A DNA stretch of 64,000 nt, taken from Saprospiraceae bacterium. GTDB taxonomy: Bacteria > Bacteroidota > Bacteroidia > Chitinophagales > Saprospiraceae. Under the pieces are notes generated by a model. The model was not told where the DNA came from and ran no database searches. It saw nothing but the letters and a program-made list of their open reading frames with translations. Where the stretch lies: assembly GCA_020627705.1 (NCBI GenBank), contig JAHDGJ010000004.1:62001-126000 (forward strand). The letters are read 5' to 3'. Positions 45,101 to 53,850 of this stretch are shown piece by piece; the stretch's first letter is position 1; every line of letters begins with the position of its first letter. The translations under genes and the position numbers were made by a program.

Positions 45101-47154
45101 TTGAAGTTGTTGGGAACAATGGTCAAGGGACCAATTATATGTATTCTATGGATGGGGTAAACTTTTCAGCAGATGGAATTTTTTCTAATTTGTCTATAGG
45201 CAATTATACAGTTTGGGTACAGGACGATTCAGGTTGTACCTCAATGGAAATGTATACCCTTTCAGAACCAAACGAGTTGATTCAAGACGATTTAAATTTC
45301 ACAGATCTATCTTGCTTTGATGCAAACGATGGTAACATTCAAATTGACTATAGTGGTGGTTCTGGTTCTTTAACATACTCCATTCCTGAATTATCTCTAA
45401 GCAACAATACTGGATTGTTTGAGAACCTGCCTCAAGGAACCTTTATGGTTGAAATTATGGATGAAAATGCATGTCAAAAATCTGTTTCAGTAATGATTTC
45501 TGGTCCAGCAGAGATAACTTATGATATCCTTAATACTGTTGATTCTAATTGCGATGGCGATCCAATTGGGTCTTTCCAAATTGAAGCGGCCGGTGGTTCA
45601 GGAGGTTTTTCTTATGAAATAGATGGATCTAATAATAGCAATGGAAACTTTGAATTGCTTAGTGCTGGAATTTATAACGTCAGTATTACTGATAATAATG
45701 ATTGTCAAATCATTGTACCAGTCAATGTGGGATCTGGAAGTGATATTTTGACAGATCAAGTGATGTTTACCCCTCCCTCTTGTGCAAATGAAAGCGACGG
45801 GTCAATCGTAATAAATGCAAGCGGTGGAACAGGTACACTTACTTATGAACTAGATGGAGAAACAAATACCACTGGGATGTTCAACAATCTTCCGGAAGGA
45901 AATTACACAGTAGTAATTTCTGACGAAGCGGACTGTGAATTGTTTGAAAACTTTGTTTTAAACGACCCAGAGGAGCTCATGGCCTCTGTGCTTAACACGA
46001 CCCCTTCTTCCTGTGATGGCGGTGGTTCAGGAACCGTAGAATTGAATGTGATTGGAGGAAATGGAGGCTATCAATTTATGGTGGATGGAATGAGTAACAC
46101 TACAGGAAATTTTTCTGGCTTATCAGCTGGTGATTATACTGCGACAATAACAGACCTTGAAAACTGCATGGTATCAGTGAACTTTAGTATTGATGGCCCT
46201 CCTGCAATAAATGGATTCATAACCAATCAAGGCAATGTTTCTTGTTTTGGAGGCAATGATGGTTTTGTTCTAATTGGTTCTGACCTTGACGTGGATATTT
46301 TGGTGGATGGTGTGGTGTTTGACGGAGCGGCGCTTTCAAGCTTAGAGGCAGGTACTTATAGTTTTGTATTGGTCACTGCGGACAACTGTACTGAAACTTT
46401 GACTGCAGAAATTTCCCAACCCGAAGAAATAACTACAGATATCGTAGCATTAACGGATAATACCTGTTTGGGATTAAATGATGGAAGTGTTACTATCAAT
46501 TCGAATGGTGGAAATGGTTCGTTCCAATACGAATTGAATGGAGCAACCAATACATCCGGGACGTTCGAAGACTTAGCCTCCGGAAATTATAACATTAACA
46601 TTTTAGATGCCTTAGGCTGCGAAGCTCAACAGCTAATAAACATAAATGCGGGCGCTCAAATAAATGCTAGCATTTCTAGCTCGGGAGCCGACACTGGAGA
46701 CGAAAATGGATTTATAGATATCGCAGTAAATGGAGGAACAGCTCCTTATAACTTTGAGCTTGATGGAGAAACTTTCACTACTTCCAATATTCAAAATTTG
46801 GCCGCTGGTTCGTATTCGGTTATTATTATTGATCAAGAGGGATGCCAGACGACTTTAAATTTTGAAATTGAATTAATGGCTCGGCTAGATGATAAGAATA
46901 TCTTAAATGTAACTTGTCGACCGAATCCGACCAAACGAGATTTCTTACTTGGCTATGAAAGCAATGGCGATCAATTGGTCGACTTTTACATTTTTGACGC
47001 TAGAGGACAGTTTGTAAAAAAAGAATCGCAAAACGCGCTCAGTGGAGTAAATCAAAAAGAATTTGTTTTTGAAGATCTTGCACATGGTGTATACCTCATT
47101 CAAATTCAAGGAGAAAAACTAAGCATAACAAAAAAGGTAATTATTATAGACTAA
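42112..47154 (+). CDS. Giant secreted M43 metalloprotease with about 16 SprB repeats and T9SS sorting domain
   Basis: 1680 residues, GTG start opening into a signal peptide (MKNIGLLFVFSILGFNLFSQ). The M43 domain has HEAGHYFGLQH (241-251) and Met-turn NYMDY. From about residue 365 to 1595 it has about 16 repeats of 75-80 residues, each with a Cys, a D/N-G motif, a GG-x-x-P/G-Y/F core and a LEAGxY-like end; for example SCFGENDGQIEVVGNNGQG. These match SprB repeats, known from the Flavobacterium gliding adhesin. It ends in a T9SS type A domain (CRPNPTKRDFLLGYESNG, HGVYLIQIQ, KKVIIID). Likely a long surface fibre carrying a protease head. Its stop overlaps the convergent gene's stop by four bases. 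Confidence 0.93.
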   Translation: MKNIGLLFVFSILGFNLFSQSNHNRCGADHHHELQMEDPDFAQSFNKFQKEIYDAVDHEQRIPCGAPLLIPVAVHFNGNIDASNPQCLIDKCLEQIAVLNEDFGGYNADITNYCDLSDACPTDYPADVVTGGACMQFCLGSTNHPACEPAANLIGGFAITVGQYSWTGGEDAPCWSGYMNIFVEDNTGFLGIAPLFGGADPDGNGFQVDAGAFGGNLAAPCTSGTSLDNFGSYNLGRTATHEAGHYFGLQHTFAGCGGGDGISDTPPQNSSNFGCPSVNTNNCNSTANSCGTIDFWFNYMDYVNDACMWMFTEEQSQVMFNVANGASWNSGKCSSTQFYNPTFPNGCLSSTIPVDLNLISQADPLCAGESTGSIEVEAIGGTPPFTFLINGTSNGSNPVFNLLNGGFYTIEVQDAAGQSDILNVTLNEPDAFSAEAVNIEQVNCNGLSSGYFDVFITGGTSPYDVTINGNAFGDQTSFDNLPADTYDVTVEDNNNCLTQFQLEITEPNELNAEAFSITNVDCFGADNGTADISIVGGTGPYDLTMNGFFLGDQTSFINLGPDFYFVNIIDANNCAFDLEFEITEPPQMNEEVTVQDASCFNTQDGSFQLSIDGGEAPYNLNFDGQDYGSQLILNNLEAGTYPSVITDNNDCSINFSIEISAPPEIEISLDDSGPKTCYEDSDAFMNFTASGGSAGFTYTINNSTTNTTGLFENISGDSLFILVEDQNECLFLDTFLVPGPALLELNTSDLVNNSCFGESMGSLDLVALGGNGNNTFELEGYGINTTGRFENLPSDIPLYATVTDANNCIAYDTIELSQPEEIEVSLLNLNEVSCGGNNDGLIEVVAEGGSGTFMYSLDNGTPQTSGLFSDLSGGNYIINVQDNSGCSVDYPVELSEDSPLALSLNSVVDAQCEGDFSGSISVTASGGAGMIVYTLDAVTNDTGVFNGLTVGNYTVTATDEMDCTDFYNFEILATSTLALQTLMSNDPSCFGENDGQIEVVGNNGQGTNYMYSMDGVNFSADGIFSNLSIGNYTVWVQDDSGCTSMEMYTLSEPNELIQDDLNFTDLSCFDANDGNIQIDYSGGSGSLTYSIPELSLSNNTGLFENLPQGTFMVEIMDENACQKSVSVMISGPAEITYDILNTVDSNCDGDPIGSFQIEAAGGSGGFSYEIDGSNNSNGNFELLSAGIYNVSITDNNDCQIIVPVNVGSGSDILTDQVMFTPPSCANESDGSIVINASGGTGTLTYELDGETNTTGMFNNLPEGNYTVVISDEADCELFENFVLNDPEELMASVLNTTPSSCDGGGSGTVELNVIGGNGGYQFMVDGMSNTTGNFSGLSAGDYTATITDLENCMVSVNFSIDGPPAINGFITNQGNVSCFGGNDGFVLIGSDLDVDILVDGVVFDGAALSSLEAGTYSFVLVTADNCTETLTAEISQPEEITTDIVALTDNTCLGLNDGSVTINSNGGNGSFQYELNGATNTSGTFEDLASGNYNINILDALGCEAQQLININAGAQINASISSSGADTGDENGFIDIAVNGGTAPYNFELDGETFTTSNIQNLAAGSYSVIIIDQEGCQTTLNFEIELMARLDDKNILNVTCRPNPTKRDFLLGYESNGDQLVDFYIFDARGQFVKKESQNALSGVNQKEFVFEDLAHGVYLIQIQGEKLSITKKVIIID

Positions 47155-48428
47155 GTCTTTCTTTTCTTTTTTCTAGCTGCTGGAAAAAGAACATTGTTTA
47201 AGATCAAGCGATAGCCTGGTGAATTTGGATGGAGTTCGAGATCTGTTTCGGGATCTCCTACAAAATGTCTATAGTCTTCAGGATCATGGCCGCCATAAAA
47301 AGTCCATTGTCCGAAACCATATTCTCCATGAATGTATCGGACCTCATTGATGGGTTTGGTCTCCCCCATGATCAAAACATCGGATTTTATGTAATCTCTG
47401 TTATAGGCGGTAGTTTGACCCATAAATCCCTTTATGGTAGTGGTGTGATTTTGAGTGAGCATCGCAGGCACTGGATCCCATTTGGCAGAAAATTCGAAAA
47501 GGGTAAAATAATCTTGATCAGTCTGAATCTTTCTTTTCCTGTGATCAATTTCTGAAAATTCATACTCCATAGGGTTTTTGACCAACTTAAAATCCTTAAA
47601 TGCAAATGTTTTGGAGTAGTCCAATTTAGAATCAATATCTTGATCCATCCCATCCTTATCAAAAACTTCATGACATATATCCACTCCTTCGGAAGCCAAA
47701 CAAATATCATAAGTATCAGTAGCAGAACACATAGCAAACATAAAGCCTCCTCCAGAAACATATTCCTTGATCCGTTTTGCAACAGCCAATTTCAATTCTG
47801 AAACCTTATCAAATCCGAGTCCATTGGCCATGGCCTCCATTTTTTGTTGATTTACTTTGTACCATTTGGCGGTACTATAGCCTGCATAAAACTTTCCATA
47901 TTGACCAGTAAAATCCTCATGATGGAGGTGCAACCAATCATATTCTGCCAATTTATCCTCTAAAACATCTCTGTCGTATACTACATCATAAGGAATTTCG
48001 GCATAAGTCAAAACCAAGGTTACCGCATCATCCCAAGGTTGGATTTTCTCTCCTTTGGCATTGAAATCAGGAGTGTAGACAGCTATCTTAGGCGCTTTCT
48101 CTAGCTTAATAACTTCCATATTGACTTCTGGATTACTGATTTCTTCTCTGATTTTTAGAAATTGAGCATCGGCTATAATTTCGAATTTAACGCCTCTTAT
48201 TTTTAATTCGTCTTCGATCGGTTTGGCATATTGAACTGCAAAACTACCGCCTCGATAATTGAGCAACCAGTATGCCTCCACCCCATTCTCAAGTACCCAA
48301 TAAGCTACACCATAAGCCTTGAGGTGATCGCTCTGGACTTTATGGTCCATAGGGATTAACAAATAACTTGCCTTGGCAATAGTTCCAATAAATAGACATA
48401 CGAATAATGCCAAAATAAATTTCTTCAT
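47151..48428 (-). CDS. Conserved exported Bacteroidota protein (often labelled asparagine synthetase B)
   Basis: 425 residues with a signal peptide (MKKFILALFVCLFIGTIAKA). The mature part begins SYLLIPMDHKVQSDHLKAYG, followed by VAYWVLENGVEAYWLLNYRGG, and has a Rossmann-like middle with HLHHEDFTGQYGKFYAGY, a glycine-rich GGGFMFAMCSATDTYD and FYGGHDPEDYRHFVGDP near the end. From memory, proteins of this pattern in Bacteroidota databases carry the name asparagine synthetase B, but none of the glutaminase or synthetase motifs is visible here, so that name looks wrong. The middle resembles a class I glutamine amidotransferase-like fold. Function unknown; periplasmic. Confidence 0.75.
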   Translation of the reverse strand: MKKFILALFVCLFIGTIAKASYLLIPMDHKVQSDHLKAYGVAYWVLENGVEAYWLLNYRGGSFAVQYAKPIEDELKIRGVKFEIIADAQFLKIREEISNPEVNMEVIKLEKAPKIAVYTPDFNAKGEKIQPWDDAVTLVLTYAEIPYDVVYDRDVLEDKLAEYDWLHLHHEDFTGQYGKFYAGYSTAKWYKVNQQKMEAMANGLGFDKVSELKLAVAKRIKEYVSGGGFMFAMCSATDTYDICLASEGVDICHEVFDKDGMDQDIDSKLDYSKTFAFKDFKLVKNPMEYEFSEIDHRKRKIQTDQDYFTLFEFSAKWDPVPAMLTQNHTTTIKGFMGQTTAYNRDYIKSDVLIMGETKPINEVRYIHGEYGFGQWTFYGGHDPEDYRHFVGDPETDLELHPNSPGYRLILNNVLFPAARKKKRKT

Positions 48429-48441
48429 AACTACAACTATA

Positions 48442-48453
48442 ACGTTTAAACGT
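48442..48453. promoter_or_regulatory. 12-bp perfect palindrome in a divergent promoter region
   Basis: ACGTTTAAACGT lies 14 bp upstream of the conserved exported protein gene and 130 bp upstream of the VWA-like gene, between the two divergent starts. A regulator site is possible; no more can be said. Confidence 0.3.
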
Positions 48454-48582
48454 ACAATATTGAGCGAAGTTGCACCCAGTACAAAGTCAAAGATATATCC
48501 AATGAAATAAATAAAGGTTTGAATCGTCTTAGACTTAATTGAAATAGAAATAATTGCATCTTTGCGATTGACTTATTGAACA

Positions 48583-50676
48583 GTGGAGAATATAATTTTT
48601 CAATATCCTAGTTGGTACCTTATTCTATGTCTTTTGTTGGGCATAGCCTATGCCTCCATACTCTATTTTAAAGAAAACAGATTTGATGAAAACAGTAAAA
48701 TCATCAAATGGATTTTGGCATTACTTCGTATGTTAAGCGTAACATTACTCGCCATTCTTTTATTATCTCCACTAATTAAAACCTTGATCGAAAACCAAAA
48801 AGATCCAATTATATTATCCTTAATTGACAGTTCAGAATCTATTAAACTCGGCTCTAAAAAAGAGGAAAATCCCGATACTGCCATCGACAACTTGCTTACC
48901 AAGCTGGAAGAAAAGTATAATGTTCAAAAGTTTTATTTCGGCGAATCGGTTCATGCTCAATCGAAGGATAGTGTTGGAAACAAAACAACCAATTTATCAA
49001 GGGCTATCAAATTTGCCTCAGAAAATTACGGAGACCAAAATGTAGGAGCCGTCATTTTATCAAGTGATGGGATTTACAACGAGGGGCTAGACCCTATTTA
49101 TCAGGACAACGAATTGAATGCGCCATTTTATACCTTGGCCTTAGGAGATACCACGAAGAGAAAAGATTTGTTGATTAAAGATGTCTTTTACAACAAGATC
49201 GTTTACTTGGGTGATCAGTTTAATGTCCAAGTAGATGTGGCCGCTGACAATTGTTCTAGACAAAGAACAACACTTAGGGTCAATGAGATTCAAGAGGATA
49301 ACTCCATCGGGCTAAAAGAGCAAAGAATTAATATTGATTCGGATAATTTTTTCACCACAGAAGAAGTCACTTTAACTGCAAACAAAGCAGGGATTATTAA
49401 ATACCGTGTGGCTGTTAATTCCATTGATGGTGAGGAAATTAGATCAAATAACGTAAAGGAGATTTATGTTGAAGTGCTGGACGCTCGACAAAAAATATTG
49501 CTCTATGCTGATGCACCGCACCCTGACATTTCTGCCATTCGTTCGGCTCTATCCTATAATAAAAACTATGAACTGGATTTGAAGTATGCCGGAAGAGATG
49601 GATTTAATCCTGCCGAATACGACATGGTTATTTTTCATAATCTGCCCAGCAAAAACAACAAAATCCTTTCTGTTTTAGACCAACTCAATTCAAGAAAGAC
49701 GTCAAGGCTGTTTGTTGTGGGAAAACAGACGATACTTTCAGAGTTGAACGAAATTCAAGATGTCGTTAAAATAAGTGGAAACAATTCACAATCAGACTTG
49801 GTGCAAGCAATTTACAATGGAGGCTTTAGTTCCTTTTTATTGGACGAGTCCATAAAAAACAGGCTTAGCAATTTTCCTCCAATGATTGCTCCATTTGGGA
49901 AATATGAAAAAGGTGCGGATGCCAAAATTATGCTGTACCAAAAGATTGGGCGTGTGGCTACAGAGTATCCTTTGATTGGATTCAATGAAAGGAATAACAT
50001 CAGAACCGCAGTAATTGCCTCTGAGGGATTGTGGAAATGGAAATTAGCGGATTTTCAACTGCATCAAAACCATCAGACTTTTAATGATTTGATAGGCAAA
50101 ATCATTCAATTTACTTCGGTAAAAAAGGATACAAGAAAATTTAGGACCAATACCTCTAAAAACTTGTTTAAAGAAAACGAGTCGATTCAAATTGAAGCAC
50201 AACTTTTTAACGAAAACTTTGAATCTATAAATGCTCCTGATGTAAATCTTGTATTAAAAGACGGACAAGGCAAAACATACAAGTATAACTTTTCGAGAAA
50301 AGACAATTTCTATTCGCTAGATCTAGGTTATTTAAAGCAAGGAAATTACAGTTATAGCGCTGAATGCACCTCAAGTGGCAAACTCCTAAAAGACAAGGGA
50401 TCTTTTACGGTCAAGCAAATAGCGCTCGAACAATTTGATCTAACAGCAAGACATCAAGTCTTGCACAGATTGAGCGAAAAAACAGGTGGCAAAATGTTTT
50501 ATTTGGAAGGTTTAGAATCTTTACAAACACAACTTTTACAAAGCGATACCATGAAGCCGATACTCTATACGAGCAACAAAACGCAGTCGGTCTTAAATAT
50601 TCGATGGATTCTAGGCCTGCTTATGCTTCTCCTCTGTTTAGAATGGTTTGTGAGGCGATATTTTGGCTCCTACTAA
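48583..50676 (+). CDS. VWA-like membrane protein (BatA-type topology)
   Basis: 697 residues with a GTG start. Two N-terminal membrane helices (residues about 10-28 and 40-65), a large exported middle, and a C-terminal helix (about 673-690, NIRWILGLLMLLLCLEWFV) followed by a basic tail. The middle starts with a von Willebrand A-like strand carrying a MIDAS-type DSSESI motif (LIDSSESIKLGS), then Ig-like beta segments and a Rossmann-like region with YDMVIFHNLPSKNNK. This layout is common in Bacteroidota proteins related to BatA/BatB, but the function is unknown. Monocistronic; divergent from the neighbouring exported protein. Confidence 0.75.
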   Translation: MENIIFQYPSWYLILCLLLGIAYASILYFKENRFDENSKIIKWILALLRMLSVTLLAILLLSPLIKTLIENQKDPIILSLIDSSESIKLGSKKEENPDTAIDNLLTKLEEKYNVQKFYFGESVHAQSKDSVGNKTTNLSRAIKFASENYGDQNVGAVILSSDGIYNEGLDPIYQDNELNAPFYTLALGDTTKRKDLLIKDVFYNKIVYLGDQFNVQVDVAADNCSRQRTTLRVNEIQEDNSIGLKEQRINIDSDNFFTTEEVTLTANKAGIIKYRVAVNSIDGEEIRSNNVKEIYVEVLDARQKILLYADAPHPDISAIRSALSYNKNYELDLKYAGRDGFNPAEYDMVIFHNLPSKNNKILSVLDQLNSRKTSRLFVVGKQTILSELNEIQDVVKISGNNSQSDLVQAIYNGGFSSFLLDESIKNRLSNFPPMIAPFGKYEKGADAKIMLYQKIGRVATEYPLIGFNERNNIRTAVIASEGLWKWKLADFQLHQNHQTFNDLIGKIIQFTSVKKDTRKFRTNTSKNLFKENESIQIEAQLFNENFESINAPDVNLVLKDGQGKTYKYNFSRKDNFYSLDLGYLKQGNYSYSAECTSSGKLLKDKGSFTVKQIALEQFDLTARHQVLHRLSEKTGGKMFYLEGLESLQTQLLQSDTMKPILYTSNKTQSVLNIRWILGLLMLLLCLEWFVRRYFGSY

Positions 50677-50767
50677 TTTCAAAGAACATTTTCTTCTCCT
50701 TTTCATCTTTGACCTACACAGTTTATTAATAGTTCAGGGTATTTTTAAGTAAGATCAATAATAAATA

Positions 50768-52483
50768 ATGAAATACATACTTTCCATATGTGGACTTTGC
50801 CTGCTTTTGGTTTCATGTAAAAAAGAGCTGCCTGTTGCTGATTCAATCTTTCATAATGCGACCATCTACACTGTTGAAGATTCGTTGCCCTTTGCAGAGG
50901 CACTCGCTGTCCAAGGTGGTAAAGTAATATTTGTTGGTACCAATGAGGAGGCGCAAAACTATTCAGGTACTAAAACCTCCTGGATCGACTGCAAAGCGAA
51001 CTTCTTAATGCCCGGTTTTATTGAAGGTCATGGTCATTTTGCTGGTATGGGAGAATTATTACTCAATGTCAATTTGATGCGTACAAATTCTTGGGAAGAC
51101 ATTATTAGCGAAGTGAAAAAGAAAGTGGACCAATCGAAGCCAGGAGAATGGATTGAAGGAAGGGGGTGGCATCAAGAGAAGTGGAACGCCACACCAAAAC
51201 AAAATGTGCATGGATATCCATATCATGATGATTTGAGTAAAATCTCGCCAAACAATCCAGTAATTCTCAAGCATGCCAGTGGGCACAGCTTACTTGCAAA
51301 CGAAGCCGCCATGGCGGATGCTGGCATCAGTCGTGAAACAAAATCACCCAAAGGAGGAGAAATAATTCGAGGCGAAGATGGCCAAGCCATCGGCGTATTT
51401 GAAGAACGCGCTATGGGCTTTATAAATCGAGCACATAAGCGATATGAAGCCAAACTTGGTGATGACAGACTACAAGACAAATGGTTGCAGGGCATTCATT
51501 TGGCTCAAGAGGAATGTCTACGCAAGGGCATAACGTCCTTTCAAGACGCGGGAAGCAGCATTAAAGAAATTCAAGACTACGCTACCCTTGCAAACGACCA
51601 AAATCTAAACATTAGGCTTTGGGCAATGCTTCGAACTTCCTCTGGCAAAATGGAGGGCAAAATTGAAGACTTACGCCAAATTGGAACAGGAAACAACTAC
51701 TTTACTTGTAGGGCCATTAAATCTGAATTGGACGGGGCCCTAGGCTCATTTGGGGCTTGGCTTTTGGAAGATTATGCTGATAAACCAGGCTTTGTGGGTC
51801 AAAATACCACAGAGATTGAGGAACTAAAAGAAATTGCTCAACTCGCTAAGAACAATCAAATGCAACTCTGTATACATGCCATCGGTGATAAAGCAAACCG
51901 TAAATCATTGGATGTAATCGAAGAGTTTACTTCCGACACTAAAGACGCAAGGTGGCGAATCGAACACGCCCAACATCTATCTACTTCTGATATTAAAAGA
52001 TTCAAAGAATTAAACTGTATCGCTTCTATGCAAGGTATTCATTGTACCTCCGATGCTCCATTTGTAGAGAAAAGACTTGGCAAACAGCGAGCTAAGGAAG
52101 GAGCTTATCCATGGCGTTCGTTGATTGATGCTGGAGCAGTGGTTACCAATGGTACAGATGCTCCTGTAGAGGACGTAAATCCTATCCAGTGTTTTTATGC
52201 TACAGTAACTAGAAAAAGAATAGATAGCGGCTTCGAGTTTTTCCCAGAACAAGCCATGACACGGGAAGAAGCGATCAAATCATATACGATCAACAATGCA
52301 TATGCTGCCTTTGAAGAGGATGTAAAGGGCTCGATTCGGCAAGGAAAATTTGCTGATTTGGTGCTCTTATCCAAAAATCTAATGACTTGCTCGGATGAAG
52401 AAATTTTAGAAACCCAAGTTTTGTTGACAGTGGTTGGAGGTGAAATAAAGTATCAAAACGATCGATTTTTGTCAGATGACTAA
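50768..52483 (+). CDS. Amidohydrolase family lipoprotein (YtcJ-like)
   Basis: 571 residues. Lipoprotein signal MKYILSICGLCLLLVSC with Cys at 17. The amidohydrolase-3 (YtcJ-type) domain: FHNATIYTVEDSLP and GGKVIFVGT at the composite beta domain, FLMPGFIEGHGHFAGMG with the HxH metal pair, a later His in LCIHAIGDKANR, IEHAQH, and the metal Asp region NGTDAPVEDVNP. It would hydrolyse an amide or similar C-N bond in the periplasm; relatives include N-substituted formamide deformylase. Substrate unknown. Confidence 0.9.
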   Translation: MKYILSICGLCLLLVSCKKELPVADSIFHNATIYTVEDSLPFAEALAVQGGKVIFVGTNEEAQNYSGTKTSWIDCKANFLMPGFIEGHGHFAGMGELLLNVNLMRTNSWEDIISEVKKKVDQSKPGEWIEGRGWHQEKWNATPKQNVHGYPYHDDLSKISPNNPVILKHASGHSLLANEAAMADAGISRETKSPKGGEIIRGEDGQAIGVFEERAMGFINRAHKRYEAKLGDDRLQDKWLQGIHLAQEECLRKGITSFQDAGSSIKEIQDYATLANDQNLNIRLWAMLRTSSGKMEGKIEDLRQIGTGNNYFTCRAIKSELDGALGSFGAWLLEDYADKPGFVGQNTTEIEELKEIAQLAKNNQMQLCIHAIGDKANRKSLDVIEEFTSDTKDARWRIEHAQHLSTSDIKRFKELNCIASMQGIHCTSDAPFVEKRLGKQRAKEGAYPWRSLIDAGAVVTNGTDAPVEDVNPIQCFYATVTRKRIDSGFEFFPEQAMTREEAIKSYTINNAYAAFEEDVKGSIRQGKFADLVLLSKNLMTCSDEEILETQVLLTVVGGEIKYQNDRFLSDD

Positions 52484-52621
52484 AAAAGTAAGCTATTTTA
52501 CACAAAAGATGTCGGGTTAATTACTTTTCTTTATCCCGTCATTCGTAATCATGTGACATTTAAAATCGTTAAAGTCTTAATCAGAATTACACATTATTGA
52601 GCAATTTAGTTGATCCAGAAC

Positions 52622-53491
52622 ATGCTTACTCCTAACATTCTTACAAAGGAGGCAAAAGCCCCTAAAATTCTTATTGTTGATGATCGTGAATACGATCGTA
52701 TTCTGTACAAAGAATATTTAGATGGCTGTAATTATGTTTTTGATGAATTGGATGACGGTGATCTAGTAATGAACTATCTGACCTCTTCGATTCCTGATGT
52801 AATAATTCTCGATTGGCAAATGTCTCGAATGGATGGAGTGGAAGTCCTCAAATTACTCCGATATCATAGAAATTACAAGCATATTCCAATTGTGGTAATC
52901 ACTGGTCAAGAAAGCATAGAAGTTCTTGAAACAGCCTTTGATTACGGATGCTCGGACTTTTTGATCAAACCTGTGAATCAAAAAGAACTTAAAGTAAGAA
53001 TTCAAAATGCCCTCAGGCAGAAAGACAAATTGACTAATATTCTAAGCCAAAACTCAAACTTAGAAGAATTGAATCAACTTCTGCAAAAAAATCAAGATCC
53101 TGTCGAACACCGAAGTGTTGTAGAGCTTAATAAAGCAAAGTCTCTTTTACTTGATTTGAAAGAGAAAATGAAAGTATTTAGTGCTTCAAATGGTCAAAAA
53201 AATATATCTGGGGCGATAAACGAAATCGATCAATTTCTTTTGGTAGAATCCGAACGTCCAGCAATTAATGCAGATCAAGCGTTTAATAAAAAGCTATTAA
53301 GTATTTGCCCTTCGCTAACAACCTTGGACCTCCAACATTGCAATCTTATCAGAAACAATCTAAGTAATCAAGAAATTGCAGAATTGCTTTTCGTCGAAAT
53401 AAAAAGTCTTCAAACGACACGATACAGAATCAAAAAGAAAATAGGCTTAGAAAAAAACATCAATCTTAAAAGCTACCTTCTTACACTTTAG
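52622..53491 (+). CDS. Response regulator with CheY-like receiver and LuxR-type HTH
   Basis: 289 residues from ATG at 52622 (a TTG four codons upstream is possible). Receiver domain: KILIVDDREYDR (acidic pocket), phosphoacceptor Asp in VIILDWQMSRMDG, Thr in VVITGQ, Lys in FLIKPVN. A helical linker of about 90 residues with coiled-coil character follows, and then a C-terminal helix-turn-helix: NNLSNQEIAELLFVEI and LQTTRYRIKKKIGLEKN. The HTH is of the same kind as the one on the sugar kinase at 2.6 kb. No histidine kinase is adjacent, so it is an orphan in this window. DNA targets unknown. Confidence 0.88.
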   Translation: MLTPNILTKEAKAPKILIVDDREYDRILYKEYLDGCNYVFDELDDGDLVMNYLTSSIPDVIILDWQMSRMDGVEVLKLLRYHRNYKHIPIVVITGQESIEVLETAFDYGCSDFLIKPVNQKELKVRIQNALRQKDKLTNILSQNSNLEELNQLLQKNQDPVEHRSVVELNKAKSLLLDLKEKMKVFSASNGQKNISGAINEIDQFLLVESERPAINADQAFNKKLLSICPSLTTLDLQHCNLIRNNLSNQEIAELLFVEIKSLQTTRYRIKKKIGLEKNINLKSYLLTL

Positions 53492-53500
53492 CAACATTAA

Positions 53501-53553
53501 AAAAGGCCAGAAAAACGAATTTTTCTAGCCTAATTTTAACACCCTTAATGTTA
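53501..53553 (-). repeat. 53-bp direct repeat, copy 1 (terminator-like)
   Basis: Differs from copy 2 at one position of 53 (TTTTCT here, TTTCCT there). It contains a hairpin GGC-AGAAAAA / TTTTTCT-GCC with a T-run on the minus strand (CTGGCCTTTTTT), and TAACA/TGTTA. It lies nine bases after the response regulator stop. Confidence 0.85.
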
Positions 53554-53710
53554 TATCAAATTTAAGGGCTTACACATTCCTTTAAAACTTTTACTAACCT
53601 CAATTAGCTTACGAGTCGTATACATTTCGTGTACAATTATTGAGATTTACGAACTAAGTTGATTTGAGAAGTAATAGGGGAATGTTTTTTATGAGATAGC
53701 TTTAAAAATA

Positions 53711-53763
53711 AAAAGGCCAGAAAAACGAATTTTCCTAGCCTAATTTTAACACCCTTAATGTTA
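53711..53763 (-). repeat. 53-bp direct repeat, copy 2 (terminator-like)
   Basis: Same orientation as copy 1, start-to-start distance 210 bp. On the minus strand the hairpin is followed by CTTTTTATTTTT, placed 88-140 bp downstream of the PLP-lyase stop, so this copy probably terminates that operon. Confidence 0.85.
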
Positions 53764-53850
53764 ACGCAAACATATTAGTGAATTCTATAGTTTCGTAAGT
53801 TTTTTCAATACAATTACTGTACAACACCTATACAAATAGTTTACAAAGCC

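Larger units (their letters stand above)
53492..53850. other. 359-bp intergenic region with a 53-bp direct repeat
   Basis: Convergent intergenic stretch between the response regulator and the PLP-lyase gene with no credible ORF. It contains two copies of a 53-bp repeat (listed separately). The sequence between and after them holds similar TCGTATAC/GTACA pieces in opposite orientation (about 53608-53660 and 53787-53835), an imperfect inverted relation. Confidence 0.6.

Noticed and set aside
42112-47154. CRISPR-like or DNA-level tandem repeats
   Set aside because: The periodicity is protein-level (SprB repeats about 75-80 residues) with low DNA identity between units; no CRISPR spacing.
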